Positions 26,106 to 35,930 of a stretch of DNA of 64,000 bases are shown in pieces. Every line of letters begins with the position of its first letter. Position 1 is the stretch's first letter. A program made the translations under genes and the position numbers. Source of the DNA: Morganella morganii. Its GTDB lineage: Bacteria > Pseudomonadota > Gammaproteobacteria > Enterobacterales > Enterobacteriaceae. A model generated the notes under the pieces. The model saw only the letters and a list, made by a program, of their open reading frames with translations, was not told the DNA's origin and ran no database searches. The DNA is taken from the NCBI RefSeq assembly GCF_019242955.1, contig NZ_CP066129.1, positions 2,356,001-2,420,000 of the forward strand, given 5' to 3'.

Positions 26106-27119
26106 TTAAGTTCTGTTACCAGCCAATCCCGCAACTGCACCAGTTCGCTGTGCATATCCGGATAACCGGCAATCAGGCCGGAGAAGACGGCCTTCACCGC
26201 AGCAGCACTGTATTGCTGACCTGTCAGCAACTGTGCCAGTTGTTCCAGCGGTGCCGGGTCGAGACTATCAGTAAAAATCTGTGCCCGGCTGATAATGCCC
26301 CGTTCCACATCGAAATGCAGCTCAATCCCCCCCCCACTTAAAGCGGGTATCCAGCAGATGACTGAAAGCCGGTGCATTACCAAAATTCCAGTCCCAGCTG
26401 CTTTGTCTGGCAAATGTCTCTGCAAATCCGGGTAAATCGGGAAGTGAATCCGGCGAAATCCGTTCTTCCTGTACCGTCTCGCCGTAATAATCAAAGAATG
26501 CGGCTTTAATCGATTCGCAGACCTGCTCATGGTCAATTCCCGGCACAATTTCCGCCAGATTAGTGACCCGTGAACGGACAGAAGTGATCCCTTTGGCCTG
26601 CAGTTTTTTCGGGTCCGGGTTGAGGTAATCCGCCAGGCGGCTCAGGTCAGCATTAATTAACACAGTGCCGTGGTGGAAACCGCGATCTTTGGTTTCACGA
26701 TACGCCGAACCGGAAATTTTCCGCTCACCGTCTTCACTGTTGACCACCAGATCATTACGGCCGGATGCCGACACCGAAATCCCGAGCCGGGATAACCCGT
26801 CAAGAATAATATTGGTCGAAACCGTTTTATCATATTCCGGCTTCCCGGCCATAAAGGTGAAATTTGTATTTCCCATATCTTGGAATACCGCCCCGCCACC
26901 GCTGCTGCGCCGGGCTAATTTAATATGATCGGATTCCATTTTGCGGGTATTGCATTCCTTCCACGGGTTTTGTGCCAGTCCGATAACGACAGTGTCATTA
27001 TTACGCCATAAAAATAACACGCGCTGGTCAGCGGGCATCTGACGGAAAATACACTCTTCAACGGCAAGGTTGAACCACGGATCGCAGGAATCAGAAATAA
27101 AAAGACGAAGTGACGACAT
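26102..27119 (-). pseudogene. lplA: Lipoate-protein ligase A, interrupted by a +1 frameshift
   Basis: LplA activates free lipoate with ATP and attaches it to lipoyl domains of 2-oxoacid dehydrogenases and the glycine cleavage H protein. The first 260 residues read from ATG 27119 and include the conserved [18 protein letters not shown] and the adenylate-site segment [21 protein letters not shown] (in part). The frame then runs into TGA after KWGGD. The remaining 79 residues ([22 protein letters not shown]...) continue in another frame. The switch is in a run of nine C on the plus strand (26327-26335). Removing one base restores a protein of 338 residues, the exact length of E. coli LplA. A homopolymer sequencing error is the simplest explanation; true loss or phase variation is possible. 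Confidence 0.9.
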
Positions 27120-27175
27120 AGTGTTCCCCGGAAAAAATAGGCTGCCGTTAAGATAGCATACTTATCCGGGTAATT

Positions 27176-27661
27176 TTAAAGCCTGCGCGCCTGCCAGAAG
27201 ACTTTTTTCCAGTAAACGTTATCAAGGCTGGAACGCATCACGCCCTTACTGGTAGAGGCGTGAATAAAGGCGCGGTCAGAATCATAAATACCGACATGTA
27301 ACCCGTTTTCACCACCGCCGGTTTTAAAAAATACCAGGTCGCCGGGTTGTAAATCTTCAGCATCAATCCGGGTACCGTATGTTGTCTGGGCTTTGGTGGT
27401 GCGCGGGAGTGAAATCGCAAAGCGGTCGTTAAAAGTCCGGTAGACAAAACCGGAACAATCGATGCCGTTTATATCCATTCCGCCATAATGATAAGGCGTA
27501 CCGTACCATTGCGATAATTGTTCCCGCAATTGGGCGATAACCATAATCGGATCTGATAATTCCGTTTTGATCGGAGGTGCATGATATTTACGCGGTGTCG
27601 ATGAACAGCCGACAACGGCTAATACACAAATAAAAAGCAGAGAGCGGAATATCATTTTCAT
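27176..27661 (-). CDS. nlpC: Lipoprotein NlpC, NlpC/P60 family endopeptidase
   Basis: A lipoprotein of the NlpC/P60 cysteine peptidase family, members of which cut peptidoglycan stem peptides. The start ATG 27661 follows GGGG at a suitable distance; a longer frame would add a hydrophilic stretch before the signal peptide. The precursor has 161 residues with lipobox VVGC (Cys19). The catalytic triad candidates are Cys69 (GIDCSGFV), His122 (LHVGIYD) and His134 (AFIHAST). Lysine or serine after Cys19 suggests outer-membrane sorting (Ser20). It is followed on the map by btuD in E. coli; here the arn cluster lies between them. Confidence 0.92.
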   Translation of the reverse strand: MKMIFRSLLFICVLAVVGCSSTPRKYHAPPIKTELSDPIMVIAQLREQLSQWYGTPYHYGGMDINGIDCSGFVYRTFNDRFAISLPRTTKAQTTYGTRIDAEDLQPGDLVFFKTGGGENGLHVGIYDSDRAFIHASTSKGVMRSSLDNVYWKKVFWQARRL

Positions 27662-27752
27662 TGTATTATCCCCGGTACAGCTGACCTTCAACCCGCATTA
27701 CTGTATTAATATCTGCGGGTGAAAGTCAATATTTGACGTATTTTACAGGGTA

Positions 27753-29450
27753 TTACGGCATTTTCCGGTAATAAAGTAATGTCAGATTATCGTCAGTGAT
27801 AAATTCATCCGCCGGAGAAACATCATTTTCATCCACCCCGTGACGGTCACGCAGGATCAGCGCGACATTACCGGTTTTACGGGCATTTTCCAGCCAGGAT
27901 TCAAAATTCTCATGGCTGATAAACTTTGATTTGGTATCCGGATATAAATCACTCAGCCCGTATTTCAGCTCTCCCGGACGATCAAACATATAAATATCAC
28001 TGCGCTGTAATTCCCAGGCCGCTGATGTCCCGATCCCGACACTGTTGACCAGGATATAACGGGCATCCTTCAGCAGTGCGATATTATTCTGAATAAAAAT
28101 CTGCGGTAAATTCGCCCGTTCAGTCCGGCCCGGTAACAGCGAACTGACCGACAGGCTGATAGCAACAGTACAAAATGCCGCCAGCAGCCAGTAGCGGCAG
28201 CCTTTTATCAGAGTAACCACCGAAACCGCAATCCAGAACAGAAAAATCGCAATAGCGCCGGTAAATTTACCCCGTTCAGCGGCAGAATAAACCAGGGTAT
28301 TTTCCAGATTATTGATCACCAGCAGCGCAATGACCGCGCAACAGCCGAAAATGATATTAATCACCGCATTCAGTTTAAATGCTGTAACAGCCTGTTTCTT
28401 TATCAATGTATGAATATAAGCCGCCATCAGAATAGTCAGCGGCGCAATGACCGGCAGAATATAGGTCAGTAATTTCCCTTTGGCGATACTGAAAAATAAG
28501 AATGGCAATACGGTCCAGCACAGCAGGAAAAACAGCGGTTTATTTTCCCGGCGCTGCTGCCAGCCCTGTTTTAATGCCCCGAATAAAAAACCGCTCCAGG
28601 GTAATACACCGGCAAACAAAATCGGGATGAAAAACCAGAACGGGGAGAGGTTTTGCGCCTCTTTACTCATAAAACGCTGTAAATGCTCAACCACCACAAA
28701 ATAACGCCAGAAATCCGGCTCGGCATGATACACCGCAATTGCCCACGGCAGTGTGATAAGCCCGGCCGCCGCAATTCCCGCCCAGCAATAACAGAGCATT
28801 ATTTTTAAACGGCGGTAGAAAATATGTACCGGGATCAGCGCAATAACCGGTAATACCAGAGCCAGAAAACCTTTTGTCATCAGCGCCATACCACAGGCCA
28901 GCCCGAAGGCAACCCAGTACCCCAGCAACGCACCGCGCGTCTGCGCTGTTGTCAGCCCGTAACTGAGATAAATCACCAGTGTGATCCACATCGTCAGAAT
29001 CGGGTCCAGCGTGCTGTATGTGCCGAGCGCCAGTACCAGTAACATACTGGCGTACAGGAACGCAGCAGTGCGGGCAATCACCTTTTCATCCCACATTTTC
29101 ATTGCCAGCCGGTAAACCAGCAATGTACTGACCATGGTTGAGAAAAGAACACCAAAACGGACAGCGAACTGAGTATGCCCGAACAGCATCTGACTGATAT
29201 TATTCACCCAGTAACCCGCCACCGGCTTTTCAAAATAGCGGATATCCAGCAGGTGAGGTACAACCCAGTTACCATCAGCCAGCATTTCCCGGCTGATTTC
29301 AGCATAGCGGGTTTCATCGGGCTGCCATAGTGCCCGGAATTCCAGAGGTAAAAAATAGGTTACCGCAATAAACAGCAGGAATAATACAGTCCACATTGCA
29401 GCTGACGGATACGCCACATTAAACACGGACTTACGGCTGGTAATGTCCAA
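27753..29450 (-). CDS. arnT2: Second ArnT-type glycosyltransferase (L-Ara4N transferase paralogue)
   Basis: A 565-residue inner-membrane GT83-family protein with about 12 helices in the first 430 residues and a periplasmic C-terminal domain. Hallmarks shared with the ArnT at 30395-32056 are LWQPDETRYAEISREML (with the proposed catalytic Asp-Glu), RYFEKPVAGYWVNNISQ and LMTKGFLALVLPV. I place the start at TTG 29450, because GGAGG lies 5 bases upstream; the GTG at 29456 overlaps it. It is separated from arnF by 195 bases with a hairpin, so it may have its own promoter. Likely function: transfer of 4-amino-4-deoxy-L-arabinose, or a related sugar, from undecaprenyl phosphate to lipid A or core. 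Whether it is redundant with the first ArnT is unknown. Confidence 0.85.
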   Translation of the reverse strand: MDITSRKSVFNVAYPSAAMWTVLFLLFIAVTYFLPLEFRALWQPDETRYAEISREMLADGNWVVPHLLDIRYFEKPVAGYWVNNISQMLFGHTQFAVRFGVLFSTMVSTLLVYRLAMKMWDEKVIARTAAFLYASMLLVLALGTYSTLDPILTMWITLVIYLSYGLTTAQTRGALLGYWVAFGLACGMALMTKGFLALVLPVIALIPVHIFYRRLKIMLCYCWAGIAAAGLITLPWAIAVYHAEPDFWRYFVVVEHLQRFMSKEAQNLSPFWFFIPILFAGVLPWSGFLFGALKQGWQQRRENKPLFFLLCWTVLPFLFFSIAKGKLLTYILPVIAPLTILMAAYIHTLIKKQAVTAFKLNAVINIIFGCCAVIALLVINNLENTLVYSAAERGKFTGAIAIFLFWIAVSVVTLIKGCRYWLLAAFCTVAISLSVSSLLPGRTERANLPQIFIQNNIALLKDARYILVNSVGIGTSAAWELQRSDIYMFDRPGELKYGLSDLYPDTKSKFISHENFESWLENARKTGNVALILRDRHGVDENDVSPADEFITDDNLTLLYYRKMP

Positions 29451-29613
29451 TACCACCTCCGGACAAAGATACGATCTGATAACAATAAGGTAATCATCTC
29501 TGTTACCTCCATTAAGACCCGGGTACGGGAAAATAATTCACGGTGTAACAGGATATTTTGTTTATACAACAAAGAAAAAACGGAGGGATTAATACAGGCT
29601 TAACCGTTTAATG

Positions 29614-29638
29614 ACGGCTTAATAAAACACTAAGCCGT
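29614..29638 (-). repeat. Hairpin after arnF
   Basis: ACGGCTTA and TAAGCCGT pair perfectly around a 9-base loop, 8 bases after the arnF stop. No U-tract follows directly on the minus strand, so termination would be partial at best. It could attenuate transcription into arnT2. Confidence 0.5.
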
Positions 29639-29645
29639 ATTATGA

Positions 29646-30038
29646 TTATACGGCGGGTTTTTCTTTACTGTGGATCAGACGCACACCAAACAGAATAAAA
29701 ATAATACCGATACTTTTGATCAGCGAGACACCTTCATTAAACCAGGGCAGGAATGCCGCCAGCAGATAGACAAACACATAACTCAGGCTGATAAGCGGAT
29801 AGGCTTTATTGAGCGGCAAATCCCGCAGTGCAAGCAGCCAGCACACCATCGACATGACATACCCGGCCAATCCGGCGAACACGATAGCAAACGGCTGCCA
29901 TTGCGATAACAGAAGGCTGATATCCAGCCACTGTGAACTCAGCGCAATATCCGGTAACTGCGTCACACCCAGTTTCAGCAGCAATTGTGCTGCGGTAACA
30001 AACAGTACACTGCCGAGTACCCAGAGATATCCGCGCAT
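29646..30038 (-). CDS. arnF: Flippase subunit ArnF for undecaprenyl phosphate-L-Ara4N
   Basis: A 130-residue inner-membrane protein with four hydrophobic helices, of the EmrE/DMT-like ArnE/ArnF family. With ArnE it moves undecaprenyl phosphate-L-Ara4N to the periplasmic face. The ATG at 30038 ([13 protein letters not shown]) overlaps the arnE stop by one base (TGATG), so translation is coupled. The longer frame from 30092 lies inside arnE and is not used. It is the last gene of arnBCADTEF. Confidence 0.93.
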   Translation of the reverse strand: MRGYLWVLGSVLFVTAAQLLLKLGVTQLPDIALSSQWLDISLLLSQWQPFAIVFAGLAGYVMSMVCWLLALRDLPLNKAYPLISLSYVFVYLLAAFLPWFNEGVSLIKSIGIIFILFGVRLIHSKEKPAV

Positions 30039-30391
30039 CAGTGTCCGGCTCCCATCAGAATCACGCCGGTGACAATCGCAGCCACACCGCACCAGTGTTT
30101 ACAGGTCACCCGCTCACCATACAAAAACTGAGCCACCAGCGTAACCACCACAAAATTGATACTCAGCATAGGATAAGCAATATTCAGCGGCATCACCTGC
30201 AATAATTTCAGCCACAGCAGCATCCCCAGGCCAAGCAGAAATACCGCCAATGCCAGCCAGTACAGCCCCTTGCGCTTCGCATTTTCCTGCGCGGCCTGCC
30301 AGACATCCACTGCCTGTTTTTGGCAGATCTGGCCGCCGCAGGTGAGAAAACTCACAATAATCAGTAAGACGATTTGCCCGAACACTATCAC
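30038..30391 (-). CDS. arnE: Flippase subunit ArnE
   Basis: A 117-residue four-helix inner-membrane protein, partner of ArnF. It carries the DMT-type segments GGQICQKQA (about 19-27) and [19 protein letters not shown] (about 66-84). It begins 3 bases after the arnT stop and overlaps arnF by one base. Confidence 0.93.
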   Translation of the reverse strand: MIVFGQIVLLIIVSFLTCGGQICQKQAVDVWQAAQENAKRKGLYWLALAVFLLGLGMLLWLKLLQVMPLNIAYPMLSINFVVVTLVAQFLYGERVTCKHWCGVAAIVTGVILMGAGH

Positions 30392-30394
30392 ACC

Positions 30395-32056
30395 TTATGG
30401 CTGTTTATCGTAGATATAGAGCGTCATCCGGCTGTTTTCGGTGCGCTTGTCTGCCGGCGGCAGTTTGGCATCGTAGGTATCATTTTTATCTGTTACCAGC
30501 AGTGCGACCTGCCCCTTTTTACGGGTTTCCGCCAGCCATTCTGCGAAATTTGCATCCTTCAGAAGGCGGTATTCACTGTCCGGATATTTCAGACCGTAAG
30601 TCAGCTCACCGGAATTATTCAGCAGGTAAATGTCTCCGCGTTTCAGTTCCCACGCCAGCCCGGCGCCGATACCGACGCTGTTACTGACAATAAACGGGCT
30701 CTTTTCCAGATCGGCCATATTCTGGCGGATAAAGAGCTGCGGCAGTTTTGAATCCACTGAGCGATCCGGCACTGCGCTGCCGAAGATCAAACTGACCACC
30801 AGCGAGCAGGAAGCTGCCCACAGCCAGTGTTTTGCTTTCAGCAGATAACAGAGATAGCCGATGATGCCCCAGATAGTAAAGGCGACAATACCCAGCACCA
30901 CTTTGGACCATTCATCCGGCTGATAAATCGGTTTTTTGACCAGATAACTGGCCACGATCAGTCCGGCGACAGCGACAGCACCAAAAGCCAGATTCAGAAT
31001 ACCGTTCGCCTGTAACGCCCGCATCCGGTGTTTGCGGACACAGTCAACGCCGTATTTGGCGATCATTACTGCCAGAGGCGCCATCAGCGGCAGCATGTAT
31101 GTCGGCAGTTTGCCTTTGGCAATACTGAACAGCAGGAACGGGGCAACAAACCAGCAGAACAGGAAGAACATCGGCGGATTATTACGCCGCTCTTTCCAGC
31201 CTTTGGACAATGCTCCCGGCAGCAGCGCCAGCCACGGCAGACAGCCGAGCAGGATCACCGGAATGTAATACCAGACCGGCGAGGCGTGCTGGGCATCTTC
31301 ACCGGAGAAACGCTGGAAATGCTCCACCACAATAAAATAGCGCCAGTAATCCGGCTCCTGCTGATGTACCGCTATCGCCCACGGCAGGCTGATCAGTACA
31401 GCACAGATCACGGCCAGCGGACCGAACTTCAGTAATTCAGTGAAACGCCGCTGGTACAGCATGACCGGCAGCATCGCCACCACCGGAATAGCCAGTGCGA
31501 GAAAGCCTTTGGTCATAAATCCCATACCGCAGGACAAACCCAGCAGGCACCAGGAGGTTATCCTGGTTTTCAGATTTTCGGCTTTCAGTGCCCTGAAGCT
31601 GAAGGCCATCGAGGCCACCACCCACATGGCAAACATCGGGTCAAGCACACTGTATGTACCGACACTGAACACCAGAAACATGGAGATAAAGACCAGCGAC
31701 GCAACAAACGCGGTATGGCGGTTGCGCCACATCAGCAAAGTCATCCAGTAAACCAGCAGCGTGCTGATAAGGACACTGAATACGGAGCCGGCACGGACAG
31801 CAAAATTGGTATGACCGAAGACCAGCTGGCTGATGTTATTCACCCAGTAACCGGCCACCGGTTTTTCAAAATAACGCAGATCGAGTAATTTGGGGACAAC
31901 CCAGTCACCCTGTGTCACCATTTCACGGCTGATTTCCGCATACCGGGTTTCATCCGGATGCCAGAGCAGACGATCATTGATAGGGAAAAGGTAAGTTAAC
32001 ACGAAAAAAAGAGCCAGCAGAAAGGCTCCGATTTTACTCGCCCGGTTATTCAGCAT
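30395..32056 (-). CDS. arnT: Undecaprenyl phosphate-L-Ara4N transferase ArnT
   Basis: Transfers 4-amino-4-deoxy-L-arabinose from undecaprenyl phosphate to lipid A on the periplasmic side, lowering negative charge and giving polymyxin and cationic-peptide resistance. It has 553 residues, about 12 helices, the DETRYAEISREM motif (about 36-47) and RYFEKPVAGYW (about 61-71), and a periplasmic C-terminal domain, matching E. coli ArnT (550). It lies in the canonical place between arnD (6-base gap) and arnE (3-base gap), which is why I assign it as the operon ArnT and the one downstream as the extra copy. Confidence 0.96.
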   Translation of the reverse strand: MLNNRASKIGAFLLALFFVLTYLFPINDRLLWHPDETRYAEISREMVTQGDWVVPKLLDLRYFEKPVAGYWVNNISQLVFGHTNFAVRAGSVFSVLISTLLVYWMTLLMWRNRHTAFVASLVFISMFLVFSVGTYSVLDPMFAMWVVASMAFSFRALKAENLKTRITSWCLLGLSCGMGFMTKGFLALAIPVVAMLPVMLYQRRFTELLKFGPLAVICAVLISLPWAIAVHQQEPDYWRYFIVVEHFQRFSGEDAQHASPVWYYIPVILLGCLPWLALLPGALSKGWKERRNNPPMFFLFCWFVAPFLLFSIAKGKLPTYMLPLMAPLAVMIAKYGVDCVRKHRMRALQANGILNLAFGAVAVAGLIVASYLVKKPIYQPDEWSKVVLGIVAFTIWGIIGYLCYLLKAKHWLWAASCSLVVSLIFGSAVPDRSVDSKLPQLFIRQNMADLEKSPFIVSNSVGIGAGLAWELKRGDIYLLNNSGELTYGLKYPDSEYRLLKDANFAEWLAETRKKGQVALLVTDKNDTYDAKLPPADKRTENSRMTLYIYDKQP

Positions 32057-32062
32057 GCAATG

Positions 32063-32956
32063 CTATCCCTCTTGTTGGCAGCCCAGCCAGCCTTCCCGGC
32101 CGGGGAAATCCCCCCGGACCACTTTGCCTGTCGGTAATGTTGATAAATCAGACGGCAGCAGTTCACTGAGCGGACAAAAGCGGAAATCCTCATTTTTAAT
32201 CCGTTCCAGTAATGCTTCAAACTGCGCGGCTTTGGACATCCCTTCCACTTCTGTGTGGATAGTATAGACCGGCACGCCCTGATCCCGTCTGATGGCATCG
32301 AGGATAAAGTCATTAAAATCCGCATCAGCCACCTGCGGCCCAACCACTTCATCATAGGTCGGCAGTGTAACAGGAATCTGCACGGTTCCGGTAGTCCCGT
32401 CTGCAAGAAGCGGACGAAACGGATGCGTCCCCCGGCAATCGCTGTTATATGCAAAACCAAATGCCTGCTTGGCTTCAATCACCCGCTCATCCGCACGCCA
32501 GCCCGCAACAGCGGAGCACTGCACCGGCTGTCCGGTCGCCTGTGATAACGCATCTGTACCCAGGCGGATCTGTTCGGTGATTTGTTCCGGTGTCCAGCGG
32601 CCGATTTTTGCCTGCCAGCCCTGATGATCCCAGGCGTGCAAACCAACCTCATGACCGGCATCCAGCGTCTGCTTCATCAGATACCCCAGGTCACGGGCAA
32701 TTTTCTTACCCGGCCATGCCGTACCGGCCAGCAGAATATCAAGGCCATACAATGAAGCCGCATTGGAGCGCAGCATTTTCCACAGAAACTTAGGACGCAA
32801 AAGGCGCCACAAGTGACGCCCCATATTATCCGGCCCGACGCTAAAGAAAAAACTGGCTTTAATATCGTGCTGCGCAAATACCTTCAGTAACTGCGGCACA
32901 CCTTCCAGTGTGCCGCGGTAGGTATCCACGTCAACCCGCAGGCCGACATTTCTCAT
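32063..32956 (-). CDS. arnD: 4-deoxy-4-formamido-L-arabinose-phosphoundecaprenol deformylase ArnD
   Basis: A NodB-type polysaccharide deacetylase that removes the formyl group from undecaprenyl phosphate-L-Ara4FN. In 297 residues the metal-binding pattern appears as RVDVDTYRG (about 7-15) and [13 protein letters not shown] (about 104-116). The start overlaps the arnA stop by one base (TAATG). Confidence 0.95.
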   Translation of the reverse strand: MRNVGLRVDVDTYRGTLEGVPQLLKVFAQHDIKASFFFSVGPDNMGRHLWRLLRPKFLWKMLRSNAASLYGLDILLAGTAWPGKKIARDLGYLMKQTLDAGHEVGLHAWDHQGWQAKIGRWTPEQITEQIRLGTDALSQATGQPVQCSAVAGWRADERVIEAKQAFGFAYNSDCRGTHPFRPLLADGTTGTVQIPVTLPTYDEVVGPQVADADFNDFILDAIRRDQGVPVYTIHTEVEGMSKAAQFEALLERIKNEDFRFCPLSELLPSDLSTLPTGKVVRGDFPGREGWLGCQQEG

Positions 32957-34941
32957 TACTCGTCATTCCTCAGCTCTTCAACCGCACCGCGCAGGAAGAA
33001 ATCGAGTGTTTCTTCCACAGTCTGGCGGGTGTCGATAGTCGGTTTCCAGTCCAGTAAACGCTCCGCGTTTTTAATGCTTGGTTTACGGTGTTCCACATCC
33101 TGGTAACCTTTACCGTAATAGGTGCTGCTTTCGATTTTACGGAAGCCGGCAAACGGCGGGAAGTTGTCACGCAGCGGATGTTTTTCGAAGCAATCGAGCA
33201 GCATTTCTGCCAGTTCGCGGATACTCGCTTCGTTCACCGGGTTACCGATGTTGATAATCTGACCGTCACATTTACCGTCACGGTTTTCAATGATACGGAA
33301 CAGGGCTTCGATACCGTCATGGATATCAGTGAAGCAGCGTTTCTGCTCACCACCGTCAACCAGTTTGATTGGTGACCCTTCCACCAGGTTCAGGATCAGC
33401 TGTGTGATAGCACGGGAGCTGCCGATGCGCGCAGAATTCAGGCTGTCCAGACGCGGTCCCATCCAGTTGAACGGACGGAACAGTGTGAATTTCAGACCTT
33501 CTTTCGCACCGTATGCCCAGATAACCCGGTCAAGCAGCTGTTTGGAAACAGAGTAGATCCAGCGCTGTTTATTGATTGGGCCGACAATCAGGCGTGAATT
33601 GTCTTCGTCGAACTCTTTGTCATCACACATGCCGTACACTTCAGAGGTGGACGGGAAGATGATCCGTTTGTTGTATTTTGCGCAGTAACGGACGATTTTC
33701 AGGTTTTCTTCGAAGTCCAGCTCGAACACACGCAGCGGGTTACGGGTGTATTCGATTGGCGTGGCGATTGCCACCAGCGGCAGAATGACATCACATTTTT
33801 TGATGTGATACTCAATCCACTCGGTGTGGATGCTGACATCCCCTTCGATAAAGTGGAAACGCTCATCACCGATGAAACGGTCAATCGCGGAAGAGCTGAT
33901 ATCCATACCGTAGATATCATAGTTGCCGTCTTCCAGCAGACGCTCAGTCAGATGGTTACCGATAAAACCGTTCACACCCAGGATCAGAACACGCTTACGG
34001 CGGGCAACCTGAGCAGTGGCTTTCGGTCCGACGCGGACATCGGTCACAATGCCCATTTCCGCTGCCAGACGGGTACCCTGCACATACAGGCCGGATTCGC
34101 CCTGACCGCTGATCACTTCCAGCGCGCCGTTTCCGCAGGCAATTACCAGCGGCTCGGCAGAAATAACGGTTCCCGGACGCTTGCCTTTGTTGTCGGTCAG
34201 CACGCGGCTGCGCCAGATGATCATTTTGCGCTCACCCAGGAAGGTAAATGCACCCGGATACGGTTCAGTCACTGCACGGACCAGGTTGTGGATCTGTGCC
34301 GCAGGCTGGTTCCAGTCAATCAGGCCATCTTCCGCACAACGGCGGCCGAAATACGTTGCCTGAGATTCATCCTGCGCGGTGGTTTTGTAAGTACCGGCCT
34401 CAATCAGCGGTAATGTTTTATTCAGCAGAATTTCTGCCGCTTCACGGACTTTACCGTGAACAATCAGAGAAGTGTCATCCGCACCGATAGTGACTTTTTC
34501 CTGCGCAACGATATCACCGGCATCCGCTTTGGCGACCATTTTGTGCAGAGTGACACCGGTTTCGGTTTCACCGTTAAGAACAGCCCAGTTGATTGGCGCG
34601 CGGCCGCGGTATTTCGGCAGAAGAGAACCGTGCAGGTTGAATGCGCCTTTCGGTGCCAGCGCCAGAATCTCTTCGCTCAGCATATCGCGGTAGTAGAAAG
34701 AGAAAATAACATCCGGTTTCAGCTCACGGATGCGATCCACCCACAGCGGGTGGTTAACGTTTTCAGGGGCATAAACCGGCAGTTCCATGTCCGCGCTGAC
34801 GCGGGCTACCGATGAAAAGAAATGGTTTTCACCCGGGTCGTCCGTATGGGTAAAGACGGCCTGAATATCAAAGCCCGCTTGTTTCAGGGCCTTCAATCCG
34901 ACACAACCAATATCATGGTAGGCAAATACGATTGCTTTCAT
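32956..34941 (-). CDS. arnA: Bifunctional UDP-glucuronate decarboxylase / UDP-L-Ara4N formyltransferase ArnA
   Basis: The N-terminal domain (about 1-304) formylates UDP-L-Ara4N with 10-formyl-THF; its signature [19 protein letters not shown] has Asn102 and His104. The C-terminal SDR domain (about 318-661) oxidatively decarboxylates UDP-glucuronate, with the NAD motif [15 protein letters not shown] and the YxxxK pair in [13 protein letters not shown]. The length of 661 is standard (E. coli 660). It overlaps arnC and arnD by one base each. Confidence 0.97.
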   Translation of the reverse strand: MKAIVFAYHDIGCVGLKALKQAGFDIQAVFTHTDDPGENHFFSSVARVSADMELPVYAPENVNHPLWVDRIRELKPDVIFSFYYRDMLSEEILALAPKGAFNLHGSLLPKYRGRAPINWAVLNGETETGVTLHKMVAKADAGDIVAQEKVTIGADDTSLIVHGKVREAAEILLNKTLPLIEAGTYKTTAQDESQATYFGRRCAEDGLIDWNQPAAQIHNLVRAVTEPYPGAFTFLGERKMIIWRSRVLTDNKGKRPGTVISAEPLVIACGNGALEVISGQGESGLYVQGTRLAAEMGIVTDVRVGPKATAQVARRKRVLILGVNGFIGNHLTERLLEDGNYDIYGMDISSSAIDRFIGDERFHFIEGDVSIHTEWIEYHIKKCDVILPLVAIATPIEYTRNPLRVFELDFEENLKIVRYCAKYNKRIIFPSTSEVYGMCDDKEFDEDNSRLIVGPINKQRWIYSVSKQLLDRVIWAYGAKEGLKFTLFRPFNWMGPRLDSLNSARIGSSRAITQLILNLVEGSPIKLVDGGEQKRCFTDIHDGIEALFRIIENRDGKCDGQIINIGNPVNEASIRELAEMLLDCFEKHPLRDNFPPFAGFRKIESSTYYGKGYQDVEHRKPSIKNAERLLDWKPTIDTRQTVEETLDFFLRGAVEELRNDE

Positions 34942-35930
34942 TAGTTTTTTTCCTGAGTTTCAGTTTCGCTGGTCTCTTTCGCCTGAGCGCCGACCACTTT
35001 TTGAATAAAATACCGGGGACGTGCACGAACATCGTTATAAATCCGCCCGATATATTCCCCGAGCAGACCCATTGCCACGAATTGTGCGCCGATAAACATG
35101 AATAAGATAGCGAACAGGGTAAACACCCCTTCTGCTGCCCACAGCGCGCCGAAGGCCACGCGCAGGATAATCAGTAACAGCGCCAGCAGGAAACCGGACG
35201 CGGCTATGATACTGCCGACGATGCTTAACAGGCGCAGCGGTGCGGTCGTCAGGCAGGTCAGCAGGTCATACATCAGATTGATCAGTTTAAGGAAACTGTA
35301 TTTTGAGTCGCCGAATTCACGCTCTGCGTGTTTAACATCAATTTCAATCGTTTTACGGGCAAACGTGTTCGCCAGAATCGGGATAAATGTACTGCGCTCA
35401 TGGCACTGTAACATGGCGTCAATGATATGACGGCGATAGGCGCGCAGCATGCAGCCGTAATCACCCATGGCACTGCCGGTTGCGGCGATGATCATTTTGT
35501 TGATCATTTTTGAGGCCGTTTTACGGAACCAGGAGTCCTGACGGTTAGCACGGCGTGTGCCGACCACGTCATAACCCTCTTCCGCTTTCTCAACCAGACG
35601 CGGAATTTCTTCCGGCGGATTCTGTAAATCCGCATCCATGGTGATCACCAGATCACCGTCCGCCTGTCTGAATCCGGCCATAATCGCAGAGTGCTGGCCG
35701 TAGTTACGGTTCAGCAGAACAGCAACCACATGGTTTTCCGGAATTTCCGCCGCCTGTGTCAGCATTTCCGCTGAACGGTCGCGGCTGCCGTCATCCACCA
35801 GTACAATTTCATAGGCTTGTTTCAGTGACTGACAGGATTTGATTGTACGTTCCAGCAACTGAGGCAGGCTTTCTTCCTCGTTGTATACCGGAATCACGAC
35901 TGAGACTTTTTTAATTTCGTTAAATGACAC
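34941..35930 (-). CDS. arnC: Undecaprenyl-phosphate L-Ara4FN transferase ArnC
   Basis: A membrane-bound GT2 enzyme that transfers L-Ara4FN from UDP to undecaprenyl phosphate on the cytoplasmic face. It has 329 residues: an N-terminal glycosyltransferase domain with [16 protein letters not shown] (about 10-25) and the metal-binding [12 protein letters not shown] (about 98-109), and two C-terminal helices (about 235-260 and 268-292). It directly follows arnB with no gap. Confidence 0.96.
   Translation of the reverse strand: MSFNEIKKVSVVIPVYNEEESLPQLLERTIKSCQSLKQAYEIVLVDDGSRDRSAEMLTQAAEIPENHVVAVLLNRNYGQHSAIMAGFRQADGDLVITMDADLQNPPEEIPRLVEKAEEGYDVVGTRRANRQDSWFRKTASKMINKMIIAATGSAMGDYGCMLRAYRRHIIDAMLQCHERSTFIPILANTFARKTIEIDVKHAEREFGDSKYSFLKLINLMYDLLTCLTTAPLRLLSIVGSIIAASGFLLALLLIILRVAFGALWAAEGVFTLFAILFMFIGAQFVAMGLLGEYIGRIYNDVRARPRYFIQKVVGAQAKETSETETQEKN

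Noticed and set aside
32050-32478. 142-residue frame inside arnD
   Set aside because: A shifted frame of arnD with unlikely composition (many Arg, Ser, Cys, Trp); arnD itself is intact.
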